Both the position numbers and the translations under genes were made by a program. Of a DNA stretch of 64,000 bases, positions 34,929 to 43,110 are shown piece by piece; the stretch's first letter is position 1, and each line of letters begins with the position of its first letter. Source of the DNA: Desulfurococcales archaeon (lineage in GTDB: Archaea > Thermoproteota > Thermoprotei_A > Sulfolobales > Desulfurococcaceae); the NCBI GenBank assembly GCA_027022365.1, contig JALVYU010000031.1, positions 124,001 through 188,000 of the forward strand, in the 5' to 3' direction. The notes under the pieces were generated by a model. That model was not told the DNA's origin, did no database searches, and saw only the letters and a list, made by a program, of their open reading frames with translations.

Positions 34929-34954
34929 TATTTCTTACATATATTTCTTACATA
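34929..34954. repeat. Perfect 13-bp tandem direct repeat upstream of the sulfhydrylase-like gene
   Basis: TATTTCTTACATA occurs twice in direct contact (34929-34941 and 34942-34954), 20 bases before ATG 34974 and ending shortly before the GAAGGGA ribosome site. It could be an operator or a slip-repeat. Confidence 0.5.
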
Positions 34955-34973
34955 AATAAGAAGGGATAAAACT

Positions 34974-35927
34974 ATGAAGCCAAACCCGAGACACCGTGTT
35001 TTCACGAGCGTCATAGAGCTCATACCAAATATATGGCCTACACCTTTAGTCAGATTATCCTCGCTCTCAACGGGAGAATATAATCTATGGGCTAAGCTCG
35101 AATTCTTCAACCCCTTTAGTCACAGCATAAAGGATAGACCTGTCTGGAACATGGTTGTCAGGGCACACAGGAAATGTATTGAGTGCGGAAAACTCTACGA
35201 GGCGACATACGGCAACGTAGGCATAGCACTGGCATCTATATCCAATATCCTCGGAATAAAGTTTAGAGCATATATCCCGAGACCGACCCCCAGAATAACA
35301 GAGGTGCTGCTCAAGATACTGGGAGCAGAGATTATACGAACAGATTACGACACAATATCTCCCGAAATGGTTAATATGGTGAAGAAAGAGGCTGAGAAAG
35401 ACGGTGCTATGAACCTCAACCAGTTCGAGAACGATGATAATCTAGAGGCTCATCTGAAATATACTGCACCAGAGCTCGACGAGCAGCTCTCAAGTATAGG
35501 GCGGAGCCCACCCCACGCCATAATAGCCGGCATAGGGACATCTGGACACATTAGCGCATTATCAATGTATTTCAAGAAGAAGTACGGTGATAGGGTCAAA
35601 GTAATCGGCGTTATACCTGCTAAGGGATCATCAATACCCGGGATAAAGAGGGTCGAAGCAGGACCAAAATGGCTTGCTGATGCGGATATAGATGAAATAG
35701 TCGAGGTGAGTAAAGATGAGGCTATAGAGGCCTCGATCCTAGTGGCCAGGAAAGAGGGATTACTCGTAGGCCTTAGCTCAGGTGCAGTGCTGAGCGCGTA
35801 TGGGAAGATCAAAGAGAAATATGGGCCGGGAGACTATGTCCTCATATTCCCGGATGACATATTCAAGTACATAGAATATTTCGATGATTACTTCTCGAGG
35901 AAAGGAGATAGGAAGCTTTTCTGCTAA
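34974..35927 (+). CDS. PLP-dependent O-phosphoserine sulfhydrylase/cysteine synthase-like enzyme
   Basis: A 317-residue enzyme of the cysteine synthase fold-II group. The catalytic lysine is in SHSIKDRP (about residue 52), the phosphate-binding loop reads EATYGNVG rather than the usual PTSGNTG, and GTSGH, SSIPGIKRVE and LSSGA are present. An NQFENDDNLEAH segment resembles the archaeal O-phosphoserine sulfhydrylase of Aeropyrum from memory. It probably makes cysteine from O-phosphoserine or O-acetylserine with sulfide. The altered loop suggests a changed specificity. SD GAAGGGA precedes its ATG. Confidence 0.8.
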   Translation: MKPNPRHRVFTSVIELIPNIWPTPLVRLSSLSTGEYNLWAKLEFFNPFSHSIKDRPVWNMVVRAHRKCIECGKLYEATYGNVGIALASISNILGIKFRAYIPRPTPRITEVLLKILGAEIIRTDYDTISPEMVNMVKKEAEKDGAMNLNQFENDDNLEAHLKYTAPELDEQLSSIGRSPPHAIIAGIGTSGHISALSMYFKKKYGDRVKVIGVIPAKGSSIPGIKRVEAGPKWLADADIDEIVEVSKDEAIEASILVARKEGLLVGLSSGAVLSAYGKIKEKYGPGDYVLIFPDDIFKYIEYFDDYFSRKGDRKLFC

Positions 35928-36000
35928 AAACGCTCATCATTCCTTCAAATAATCCTTGGTATGTGTTTTATTCTGTAGTATAATACATAATAATATTATT

Positions 36001-36050
36001 GGCAAGTGCCTAGCACGTATCGATTCGTAGTAAGTATATTGATACTTGCC
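36001..36050. promoter_or_regulatory. Two mutually exclusive hairpins around the clc start
   Basis: GGCAAGT (36001-36007) pairs with ACTTGCC (36044-36050), and AAGTAT (36032-36037) pairs with ATACTT (36042-36047). Both use the same 3' segment, which contains the likely TTG start, so only one can form at a time. A TATA-like AT-rich run precedes this leader (about 35976-35998). Confidence 0.35.
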
Positions 36051-37827
36051 GGGAGAGGCTGGGGGAGTGCTGGGCCCGTATATTGAGAAAAAGATCGTCT
36101 TCGGCATCCTAATAGGGATACTATCTGGTCTCGCGGGCGTCGGATTTTACTATATGGTGTCCCTAGTGGCACGTATTGTCGGCTATGCCATGGTGTCTAG
36201 CTATGAGGGCTGGACACCTGATCTCTCCATATACGCCCTCAATGCCAGTAACAGGGTCATAATACTGATCGTATTACCTGTTGCCGCCCTCATCAGCGGA
36301 CTAATAGTCTATAGATTCGCGCCCGAGGCCGAGGGCCCAGGAGTGGATCCTACCATAGAGGCATATCATCATATGAGAAAACTACACCTACACTTACCAG
36401 TAGTCAAGGCCGTAGCATCCTCGATAATGATAGGTTCAGGTGGGAGCGGCGGTCTTCAAGGCCCTGGTCTCCAGATAGGGGGCGGGATAGGCCATTCCAT
36501 TGCAACGATCCTGAAATTGGGACTACGGTACAAGAGGATACTAATGGTCGCGGGCATGGCTGGAACGCTCTCAGCAGTATTTCATAGCCCTATAGGAGCG
36601 GCACTATTCGCTGTCGAGGTACTATACAGGAGGGATATCGAGGTAGAAGGAATAGTTTCATCACTAATATCATCTATAACTGCTTATGCCGTATCAACGC
36701 ATATTATGGGCTATACGTGGTTATTGCCCCGCCTAGTATATAATTTGGTTGAGCTTTTCGCCCCAGCCATGATCATGAATTACATCGCTCTGGCGTTCTT
36801 GTCAGCCGTTTTCGCATGGTTATATATCCAGTCCTTCCATACCGTGAAAAAACTCGTCTCTAAAGCAGGGATATCTGGTATAAAAAGAGCAGCCATTCCG
36901 GCAGCCATGGTCATACCCGTAGCCATTATAGGCTACTATGTACCGTACATCCTTGGGAGCGGAACCGGGATGTTGTCTCAAATACTGGTAATGACGCGTA
37001 ACAACAATCTAGACATAAACATGTTGGGCCTAGGAACAGCGGCTAGCCTGCTCCTCCTCGTACTTCTCAAAATACTAGCAACAAGCCTCAGCATGGGAAG
37101 CGGTGGAAGCGGCGGCTTATTCGCACCCGCAGTATTCATCGGTGGAACACTAGGTCTTTTCTACGGTATAATAATGGGATCACCAACCACAGGGATACCA
37201 CCATACTTCTTCGCATACATTGGGATAGCATCGTTCTTCGGGGCAGCAACAAATACTCCGTTCGCGACATCATTCATGGTCGCCGAGATGAGCAGGGATT
37301 ACTATGTCTTACTACCTGCCCTCATATCATCCCTTATATCAAACGAGATCATAAGATACGATACACTGTATAGGTCACAACCCGTAAGGAGACCCCCAAC
37401 AATACTAGTCACGCCAAAAGAACTGCTAAGCCTGATCGATAAGAACGTGCTCAGCAACATAAAAGTATGGGAACTAACAATTAGGGATAAGATAGTGCTG
37501 GATAAGAACGCCGATCTAGGAAAGATTAGGGAAGAAATTATCCGCAAATATGGTGAGACAATTATTCCTATAATTGTGGGCGATGAATTCTATGGAGTGA
37601 TAGATCTGAGGAGACAGGCGATCAAGCAAGATATGCCACGTATAGATTACCAAGCATGCATTATTGATGCTCTAGAATTAATGAGCAGAGAACGAATAGA
37701 TTATCTCGTAGTGACCAAGGGAAGCAAGGTAATAGGTGTTCTTACACTTTGTGAAATAATAAGACTTCTCTCATCACTAATATACGAGTATCAGTTACGC
37801 GGGTTTAGTAGATCAAGAAATGCCTGA
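36046..37827 (+). CDS. ClC-family chloride channel/transporter with C-terminal CBS domains
   Basis: A 593-residue membrane protein. The ClC domain has EGPGVDPTIEA (equivalent to the GSGIP anion loop), GGSGGLQGPGLQIGG (equivalent to GREGP) and GSGGSGGLFAPAVFIGG (equivalent to GIFAP), with many hydrophobic helices to about residue 430. The gating glutamate of the GREGP loop appears as Gln, which would favour channel-like over proton-coupled behaviour. Residues about 455-585 hold two CBS-like regions that may bind a nucleotide. TTG 36046 or GTG 36067 is the start; the former lies in a hairpin. Confidence 0.88.
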   Translation: MPGEAGGVLGPYIEKKIVFGILIGILSGLAGVGFYYMVSLVARIVGYAMVSSYEGWTPDLSIYALNASNRVIILIVLPVAALISGLIVYRFAPEAEGPGVDPTIEAYHHMRKLHLHLPVVKAVASSIMIGSGGSGGLQGPGLQIGGGIGHSIATILKLGLRYKRILMVAGMAGTLSAVFHSPIGAALFAVEVLYRRDIEVEGIVSSLISSITAYAVSTHIMGYTWLLPRLVYNLVELFAPAMIMNYIALAFLSAVFAWLYIQSFHTVKKLVSKAGISGIKRAAIPAAMVIPVAIIGYYVPYILGSGTGMLSQILVMTRNNNLDINMLGLGTAASLLLLVLLKILATSLSMGSGGSGGLFAPAVFIGGTLGLFYGIIMGSPTTGIPPYFFAYIGIASFFGAATNTPFATSFMVAEMSRDYYVLLPALISSLISNEIIRYDTLYRSQPVRRPPTILVTPKELLSLIDKNVLSNIKVWELTIRDKIVLDKNADLGKIREEIIRKYGETIIPIIVGDEFYGVIDLRRQAIKQDMPRIDYQACIIDALELMSRERIDYLVVTKGSKVIGVLTLCEIIRLLSSLIYEYQLRGFSRSRNA

Positions 37828-38225
37828 ATATCGGTTTTTATCGAGGAAAACTTTCTAATAAGAACATGGACGTCATCATCCGGATTTTCTAATACATTTG
37901 CTATCTCTTTATTTATCCGGTCAAGCAGTTGTTTTCCTCTCGAATAGTAGATTGATACCTTATTCTTCGACATCCAATTACCTATGCCCTCGATATCCTT
38001 CCTGATCTTCTCCAGATCTTTTAGTGCGGATTCAATGTACATTATCGCCATCCCCCTAGAGCTTATGGGCATGCCGGCAAAGGCGGTCATGAGTAGGACG
38101 TTGTCTTGTTTTTCTCTCTTTAATTTCTCGAGAACATTTCTTGCTATCAATAACTTCCCAATTGCTATATCGAGTCTATCAGTGATTTTCGACATCTTCT
38201 TTACCGGGTTTTTCTTAAATAGCAA
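37791..38225 (-). CDS. Helical protein, possibly distant ESCRT-III/CdvB-like
   Basis: A 144-residue, nearly all helical protein with a heptad-like pattern (LDIAIGKLLIARNVLEKLKR, ESALKDLEKIRKDIEG). A TTG start at 38225 is supported by GGAGGAGA within the end of the malQ reading just upstream, so the two would be coupled. The first half is only weakly reminiscent of the Snf7/CdvB core; I am not confident of that. Its 3' end overlaps the clc gene by 37 bases on the other strand. Confidence 0.55.
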   Translation of the reverse strand: MLFKKNPVKKMSKITDRLDIAIGKLLIARNVLEKLKREKQDNVLLMTAFAGMPISSRGMAIMYIESALKDLEKIRKDIEGIGNWMSKNKVSIYYSRGKQLLDRINKEIANVLENPDDDVHVLIRKFSSIKTDIQAFLDLLNPRN

Positions 38226-38228
38226 CCA

Positions 38229-39736
38229 TTATCTCCTCCCATACAGTTCTGCTAGTTCACCAAGCTCATGAAACTTAGGGCTTTCGAGCTCGGGTAACAA
38301 TATTCTCCACTCCCAGTTCCCCTTGATTGTTCCTGGCTTGTTCATACGAGCCTCCGAACCTAGACCTAGAACGTCTTGGGCAGGTATTATTGCGAGCCTC
38401 GAGACACTCATCAATGCAAGCCTAACAAATATCTGTGATACATTCTGGGAGTTTATCTCGAGACCAGTATATGATGCTAGGCATTCCTTCTGTTTCTCGC
38501 TAGCTTCCTCGATATACCATCCCTTAACCGTGTTTGTATCGTGTGTTGATGTGTATACGATGTAGTTTTCCTCATGATTATGGGGAGGTAGGGATTCCCT
38601 GGATCGCTCCAGGCAAACACCAGCACCTTCATGCCGGGCAATCCATAATTCCTCATTACTTCTCTAACATCTGGTGTTATGACACCGAGATCTTCTGCGA
38701 CGAAGGGAAGTGTTGGGAAGAACTTCGTAAGGGTTTTGAAGAAGTCTTCGTAGGGTACTTCTACCCATTTGCCATTGACGGCTGTTTTTGCGTCACCTGG
38801 TACTTCCCAATATGCTATAAGCCCTCTAAAGTGATCAATCCTTATCAGATCATATAGGTTATTCATTCTCCTAAGCCTTTCGATCCACCACTTGGACCCG
38901 GTACTTCTTAGTTTTTCCCAATCATAAACCGGTGTTCCCCATAACTGGCCGGTAGGGCTAAAATAGTCTGGCGGGACACCACTTACGTACGCTGGCCTCC
39001 CATCGCTTCTGAGCTTAAATATTTCTTGGTTGCTCCATACATCGGCGCTGTCTAAGCTGACATAGATCGGGATATCGCCCAGTATATTAATACCTTTCTT
39101 GTTTGCGTAGTCTTTCAGATGCTTCCACTGCCGCTCAAAGACATATTGTTCGAAATAATAGTATTCGATCAGCGTTCTATGTCTTTCTATCGCCTCGGAT
39201 AGAGCCTCCGTATCGCGTCTCCGGAGCCTGTCTGGCCATTCATACCATGGTTTTCCCAGAATTTTCTTCAATGACATGAACAAGGCGTAGTCGTCGAGCC
39301 AGTATTTATTCTCTTCGACGAAGTCTTCGTAGCCTGGCAGCTTAGAAAGGCCTTCTTTCACAGCTTCTCTATACGCCATATTCAGGAAGTATTCTTTCTC
39401 TCGGTACGCCTCCTTATAACACACTTTTCTCTTACACTTATCGGCCTTAGAAGTAACTGGGATATCTTTAAGGAGTCTCTCTTCTGCAAGCATGTCAGGG
39501 CTTATCAAGAGAGGATTTCCGGCGAAAGCCGATACACTACTGTAGGGCGAATTAGCTGTTTCAAGGCTAGTAGGGTTCAGTGGGAGTACCTGCCAATAAG
39601 ATGCACCGATCTCTGCTAGGAGATCAATGAACCTGTAAGCCGTCTCTCCAAGATCTCCAACAGAGTATTTCCCGGGAAGACTTGTTACGTGAAGTAGTAT
39701 CCCGAAACCCCTGCCGTAATCACCCTTTAACCCCAA
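38229..39736 (-). pseudogene. malQ: 4-alpha-glucanotransferase (GH77) with a frameshift
   Basis: Amylomaltase-type transferase that rearranges alpha-1,4-glucans in maltodextrin or glycogen metabolism. The first reading frame (39736 to 38477) carries most of the enzyme, including RIDHFRG and AEDLG with the catalytic Asp and Glu. At a run of four C on the minus strand (G-run 38582-38585) the homology leaves that frame. Adding one base restores HNHEENYIVYTSTHDTN, which contains the third catalytic Asp (THDT), and reading continues through LGLGSEARMNKPGT to a stop at 38229. The uncorrected product is catalytically incomplete. It is either a natural disruption or a homopolymer base-call error. TTG 39736 start. 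Confidence 0.82.
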
Positions 39737-39826
39737 TAGCAGTGTTGAGGCCCATACAGAATATAATTATACATTGAGACAATATTATCTGTAGAATACG
39801 ATAATCTAAAAGATGGGTGTAGTGAC

Positions 39827-39926
39827 TTGAATGTCCCCTCTAGAGCCACAGTTTATGTTTTAGCCGATGATTTAGCTGGCCTCAATAATCCATTTATAGC
39901 ACAACATGGGGCAGAAACGCTTAAAT
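39827..39926 (+). pseudogene. N-terminal fragment of a split metallo-beta-lactamase-fold gene
   Basis: TTG 39827, preceded by GGGTG, opens a frame reading VYVLADDLAGLNNPFIAQHG, the N-terminus of the COG1237-type metallo-hydrolases. After QHGAETL the sequence stops resembling the family and the frame ends at TGA 39965-39967. The C-terminal part resumes after the IS element at about 41902; the middle, with the metal-binding HxHxDH motif, is absent. The 3' limit given is approximate. Confidence 0.6.
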
Positions 39927-39963
39927 ATATCAAAGTGTATCATAGTATATCGGAGAATGGCAG

Positions 39964-40602
39964 TTGACGGAGAGGCTACTGCCACCTAGGGAAGCATGCA
40001 AAAGGTTTGGAATAAGCTTCATTACTTTGAAGAGGTGGATTTACTCTGGCAAGATTAGGGCGGTCAGGACACCTACCGGCAGGTGGATGATACCAGAGAG
40101 CGAGATAGAGAGGATTATTAGTGGAAAAGTCGAAGTGGAAGAGGTTAGAGCAGTTATCTATGCTCGTGTGAGTTCTAGCGACCAGAGGGGCGACCTTGAA
40201 AGACAGATACAGTACCTCACACAGTACTGCTTTGCCAAAGGATATAGGGTTGTGGATGTTCTAAGCGACATAGCTAGTGGATTAAAAACCAACCGTAGAG
40301 GCTTAATGAAGCTCTTCAATTATGTGGTTAATAGACGAGTAGATGTTGTAGTTATCACCTACAAGGATAGATTAACTCGCTTCGGCTTCGAATATCTTGA
40401 GTACTTCTTCAAACAGTTTGGTGTAAAGATAGAAGCTGTTTATGGTGAAGAGCCGAGGGACGCTTACCAAGAGTTGGTTGAAGACCTATTAGCGATAGTA
40501 ACATCGTTTGCTGGTAAACTTTATGGCATGAGGAGTCATAAGAAGAAACGCTTGGTTCAGGGTTTCAAGAGTCTCCTAGAAGAGGTAGAGAAGAATGGCT
40601 AG
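39964..40602 (+). CDS. tnpA: IS607-family serine recombinase (TnpA) with MerR-like N-terminal HTH
   Basis: A 212-residue recombinase that catalyses transposition. The N-terminal ~60 residues form a MerR-type helix-turn-helix (PREACKRFGISFITLKRW), and the catalytic domain begins with YARVSSSDQ, containing the nucleophilic serine, followed by a RQIQYLTQYC helix and the KDRLTRFGFE segment. This N-HTH/C-catalytic order is characteristic of IS607 rather than other serine recombinases. TTG 39964 is the start. It overlaps tnpB by eight bases. Confidence 0.88.
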   Translation: MTERLLPPREACKRFGISFITLKRWIYSGKIRAVRTPTGRWMIPESEIERIISGKVEVEEVRAVIYARVSSSDQRGDLERQIQYLTQYCFAKGYRVVDVLSDIASGLKTNRRGLMKLFNYVVNRRVDVVVITYKDRLTRFGFEYLEYFFKQFGVKIEAVYGEEPRDAYQELVEDLLAIVTSFAGKLYGMRSHKKKRLVQGFKSLLEEVEKNG

Positions 40603-41896
40603 AGTAACTAGGACTGTCATAGTGGGGAGTACTAAGCTTCCTAGGAAAGTGTTCAGACTCCTCGTTGAGCTTGAGGGTATGTACCGCAACATAGTCGAGC
40701 AACTAGTAATGTATGCTATCAGGAATAGTGTTAAGAGTTTTATTAGGCTCAAGGCATTGAAGTACCATGAGATAAGAAACCTCTATCCACAACTACCTTC
40801 ACATTACATTTATACTGCATGTCAGGACGCTAGTACTAGGGCTAAAAGCTTTCTAAGGCTAAAGAAACTGGGCATAGCTAAGAGGGAGTACCCAGAGGTT
40901 AAGAAGGTTAGTATATGGCTTGACGACCACCTATGGAAGCCTGTTGGGTATACATTCGTTAGAATAGCTACTCACAAGGGATGGGTAACAATAGAGCTCG
41001 AGCCTCATAAACAGTATTGGAGATACATCAATAGAGGTTGGGAACTAGCTTCTGAGACCAAAATCAAGCTTGATAAGAGGAATAGACAACTCATAATTTA
41101 CTTAACCTTCGTTAAAGAGGTTGAAGAGTACAGCTCTAGGGGATACCTATCAGTTGATGTTAATGAAAATAACGTTACTATACTAGTCGACGGTGTGGCT
41201 TACTTATTCGAGACCAATATTGGGAGGCTTGTCCTAGGCTACTACTATCGTAGGAAGAGAGTACAGGAAAAATATGATAGACCCTATGGTAGGAAGTCAA
41301 GGATTAAAAAGAAGATTATGAGAAGGCTTAAGGAGAGGAGGAAGAAGATGGATATTAGGTGGAAGCTCGCTAGCATCATAGTTAGAGTTGCCTATGATAA
41401 GCGGTATGCTATTGTTCTTGAGAAACTGGGTAAGAGAGTAGCAAATAACATGATTGCTAGGATTAAGAATAAACAGCTACGTCACAGAATATTCCAAGCA
41501 TCCTTCAAAGGAATTCAGAGGGCGATAGAAGGGAAAGCTAGAGAGTATGGTGTACCAGTAATCTATGTGAACCCGAAGAACACCTCAAAACTATGCCCAG
41601 TACACAATGCACTAATAATCTATAATAATGGTTCTAGAATTGGGAGATGTAGTATTGGTGAAGAACTATGGCATCGCGACGTAGTTGCTTGTTGGAACCT
41701 CCTCCTTAAAGCCCTGCGGGGTGATGGGAGCAGTGCCCCAAGCCCCGTAGGGCTTATCCCCGTAGATGTGAGGCTAGTTCCGTTAGCCTCGAATGCCACC
41801 CATGACCCCACAACCCTGCCAAAAGGGTTATGGGCGAGGCGGAAGCCCCTACCGCTGATACAGAACGCTACAATCATAAACAAAATGAAGCGGTAG
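40595..41896 (+). CDS. tnpB: TnpB RNA-guided nuclease-family protein of the IS element
   Basis: A 433-residue TnpB with a RuvC-like nuclease fold. The three acidic residues appear in SVDVNEN (first Asp), VLEKLG (Glu) and WHRDVVACWN (last Asp). The zinc-ribbon segment is incomplete: CPVH then CSIG, lacking the usual four cysteines, which seems common in crenarchaeal relatives. TnpB proteins of other elements use an RNA from the element's right end to cut DNA; activity here is not shown. Its C-terminal codons overlap a 12-bp inverted repeat. Confidence 0.85.
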   Translation: MARVTRTVIVGSTKLPRKVFRLLVELEGMYRNIVEQLVMYAIRNSVKSFIRLKALKYHEIRNLYPQLPSHYIYTACQDASTRAKSFLRLKKLGIAKREYPEVKKVSIWLDDHLWKPVGYTFVRIATHKGWVTIELEPHKQYWRYINRGWELASETKIKLDKRNRQLIIYLTFVKEVEEYSSRGYLSVDVNENNVTILVDGVAYLFETNIGRLVLGYYYRRKRVQEKYDRPYGRKSRIKKKIMRRLKERRKKMDIRWKLASIIVRVAYDKRYAIVLEKLGKRVANNMIARIKNKQLRHRIFQASFKGIQRAIEGKAREYGVPVIYVNPKNTSKLCPVHNALIIYNNGSRIGRCSIGEELWHRDVVACWNLLLKALRGDGSSAPSPVGLIPVDVRLVPLASNATHDPTTLPKGLWARRKPLPLIQNATIINKMKR

Positions 41897-41900
41897 GGGC
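41845..41900. repeat. 12-bp perfect inverted repeat at the IS right end (possible guide-RNA hairpin)
   Basis: GCCCCTACCGCT (41845-41856) and AGCGGTAGGGGC (41889-41900) are perfectly complementary with a 32-base loop and include the tnpB stop. This is the position from which TnpB guide (omega) RNAs are normally processed. The host sequence beginning at 41901 would be the guide. Confidence 0.6.
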
Positions 41901-41901
41901 A

Positions 41902-42301
41902 AACGGTCTTTGATCAGTGTAGCGATAACAACGAGGTATTCTTCGTGGATAATGGGAGACTGGTACCTGACACACTTTGCGATGAAATAGCCTTAGCGAT
42001 TGATCTAGGTAGACATGGGCTTGTAGTAACAGGTTGTGCTCACCCTGGAATCGATAGAATAGTCGAGAAGGCTTCAACGATCATAGGTAAAAGGATCAAG
42101 TATGTGCTTGGAGGCCTCCATATGGTGGGCCTGGAAGAAAGTAGGGTTAGAGAGATCGCCGAGAAGCTCATGAGCCACGGCGTAGAAAGGGTTTACCCCG
42201 GACATTGCACTGGCCTTGAGGCAGAGTATATTCTCGAGAAAATCTATGGTGAGAACTGCCGGGTACTTAGGGCTGGATTGAAGATAGAATTCCATAGCTA
42301 G
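41902..42301 (+). pseudogene. C-terminal fragment of the split metallo-beta-lactamase-fold gene
   Basis: From 41902 one frame reads TVFDQCSDNNEVFFVDNG and continues through VVTGCAHPGIDRIVEKA, GGLHMVGLE and YPGHCTG to a stop at 42301, matching the C-terminal half of the same COG1237-like metallo-hydrolase whose N-terminus lies at 39827. If simply rejoined, the two pieces would be out of frame and lack a middle domain. An ATG at 41945 could produce a shortened protein lacking the main metal-binding motif. Confidence 0.6.
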
Positions 42302-42327
42302 GTCTGACTTGTCTGAGTAGCTTGATT

Positions 42328-43110
42328 CTAAATAATGGGCACCAGGATATATCTGTTATTATATTTAATGATATCGAAATCTACTCCGTAGACCTGGCTC
42401 AACCTTTCTGGGTTGAGGGCTTCGCGGGGACTACCATATGTTTCGACTCTGCCCTTATTCAGTAATAATATCTTGTCGCAGTAAAGGGAAGCCATTAGTG
42501 GATCATGGAGGGTGACCATCGCACCAAGTATTCTTTCTTCCTCTACTAATTTTCTAATAAGGCTCATTGTTTTCACTGCATTAGATATATCTAGATGAGA
42601 TACCGGTTCATCCATTAATAATATCCTTGCCTCCTGGACGAGGGTTCTAGCGATCAGTACGAGCTGGAACTGGCCCCCACTGATCTCGGTTATGGCTTTA
42701 TCGGCGAGACTGCCTAGGCCTAAATCGTCGAGTACACGATATGCTTTGTCATAGTCTTTTCTCGAAGGCAAGGAGAACATCCCGTGGTGCGGGGCTCTGC
42801 CCATGAGGACGTAATCTATTACCTTATAGGGGAACACGATGTGGTGTTCCTGGGGAACGTAGCCGATGATCTTTGCGAGCCTCTTCGGGGGAATAGATGA
42901 TATATCCGTTCCCAGTACCTTGACCGTGCCTGTACCTCTAAGTATTCCTAGAAGTATCTTTAGCAGGGTTGTCTTGCCAGCCCCATTAGGGCCGAGGACG
43001 CCGAGTATCTCCCCCTTGTGTAGCTCGAAGGATACATTATCGAGGACTTTCTCGCCACCATTATATGAGAAGCTTAGGCCCTCTACCTCGATAATGGGAT
43101 TTACCTCCAT
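42328..43110 (-). CDS. btuD: FecCD-type ABC transporter ATPase (BtuD-like)
   Basis: A 260-residue ATPase of the importers for siderophores, vitamin B12, heme or metals. Walker A GPNGAGKTT, signature SGGQFQLVLIA and Walker B ILLMDEPVSHLD are clear. It follows the permease gene with a ten-base overlap. Substrate class is inferred from the neighbouring binding protein and permease. Confidence 0.9.
   Translation of the reverse strand: MEVNPIIEVEGLSFSYNGGEKVLDNVSFELHKGEILGVLGPNGAGKTTLLKILLGILRGTGTVKVLGTDISSIPPKRLAKIIGYVPQEHHIVFPYKVIDYVLMGRAPHHGMFSLPSRKDYDKAYRVLDDLGLGSLADKAITEISGGQFQLVLIARTLVQEARILLMDEPVSHLDISNAVKTMSLIRKLVEEERILGAMVTLHDPLMASLYCDKILLLNKGRVETYGSPREALNPERLSQVYGVDFDIIKYNNRYILVPII

Larger units (their letters stand above)
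39930..41900 (+). mobile_element. IS607-like insertion sequence (serine recombinase + TnpB)
   Basis: A two-gene element in the usual order: an IS607-type resolvase followed by tnpB, overlapping by eight bases. It sits between the N-terminal and C-terminal pieces of a metallo-hydrolase gene. The right end is marked by a 12-bp inverted repeat ending at 41900. The left end is not defined by terminal repeats, as expected for IS607, and is placed near 39930, where the host-gene homology ends and a TTAAATATA promoter element begins. Confidence 0.75.

Noticed and set aside
36001-36050. Fluoride (crcB) riboswitch before the ClC gene
   Set aside because: The hairpins do not resemble the crcB consensus as I remember it, and the protein is not of the fluoride-specific ClC type.
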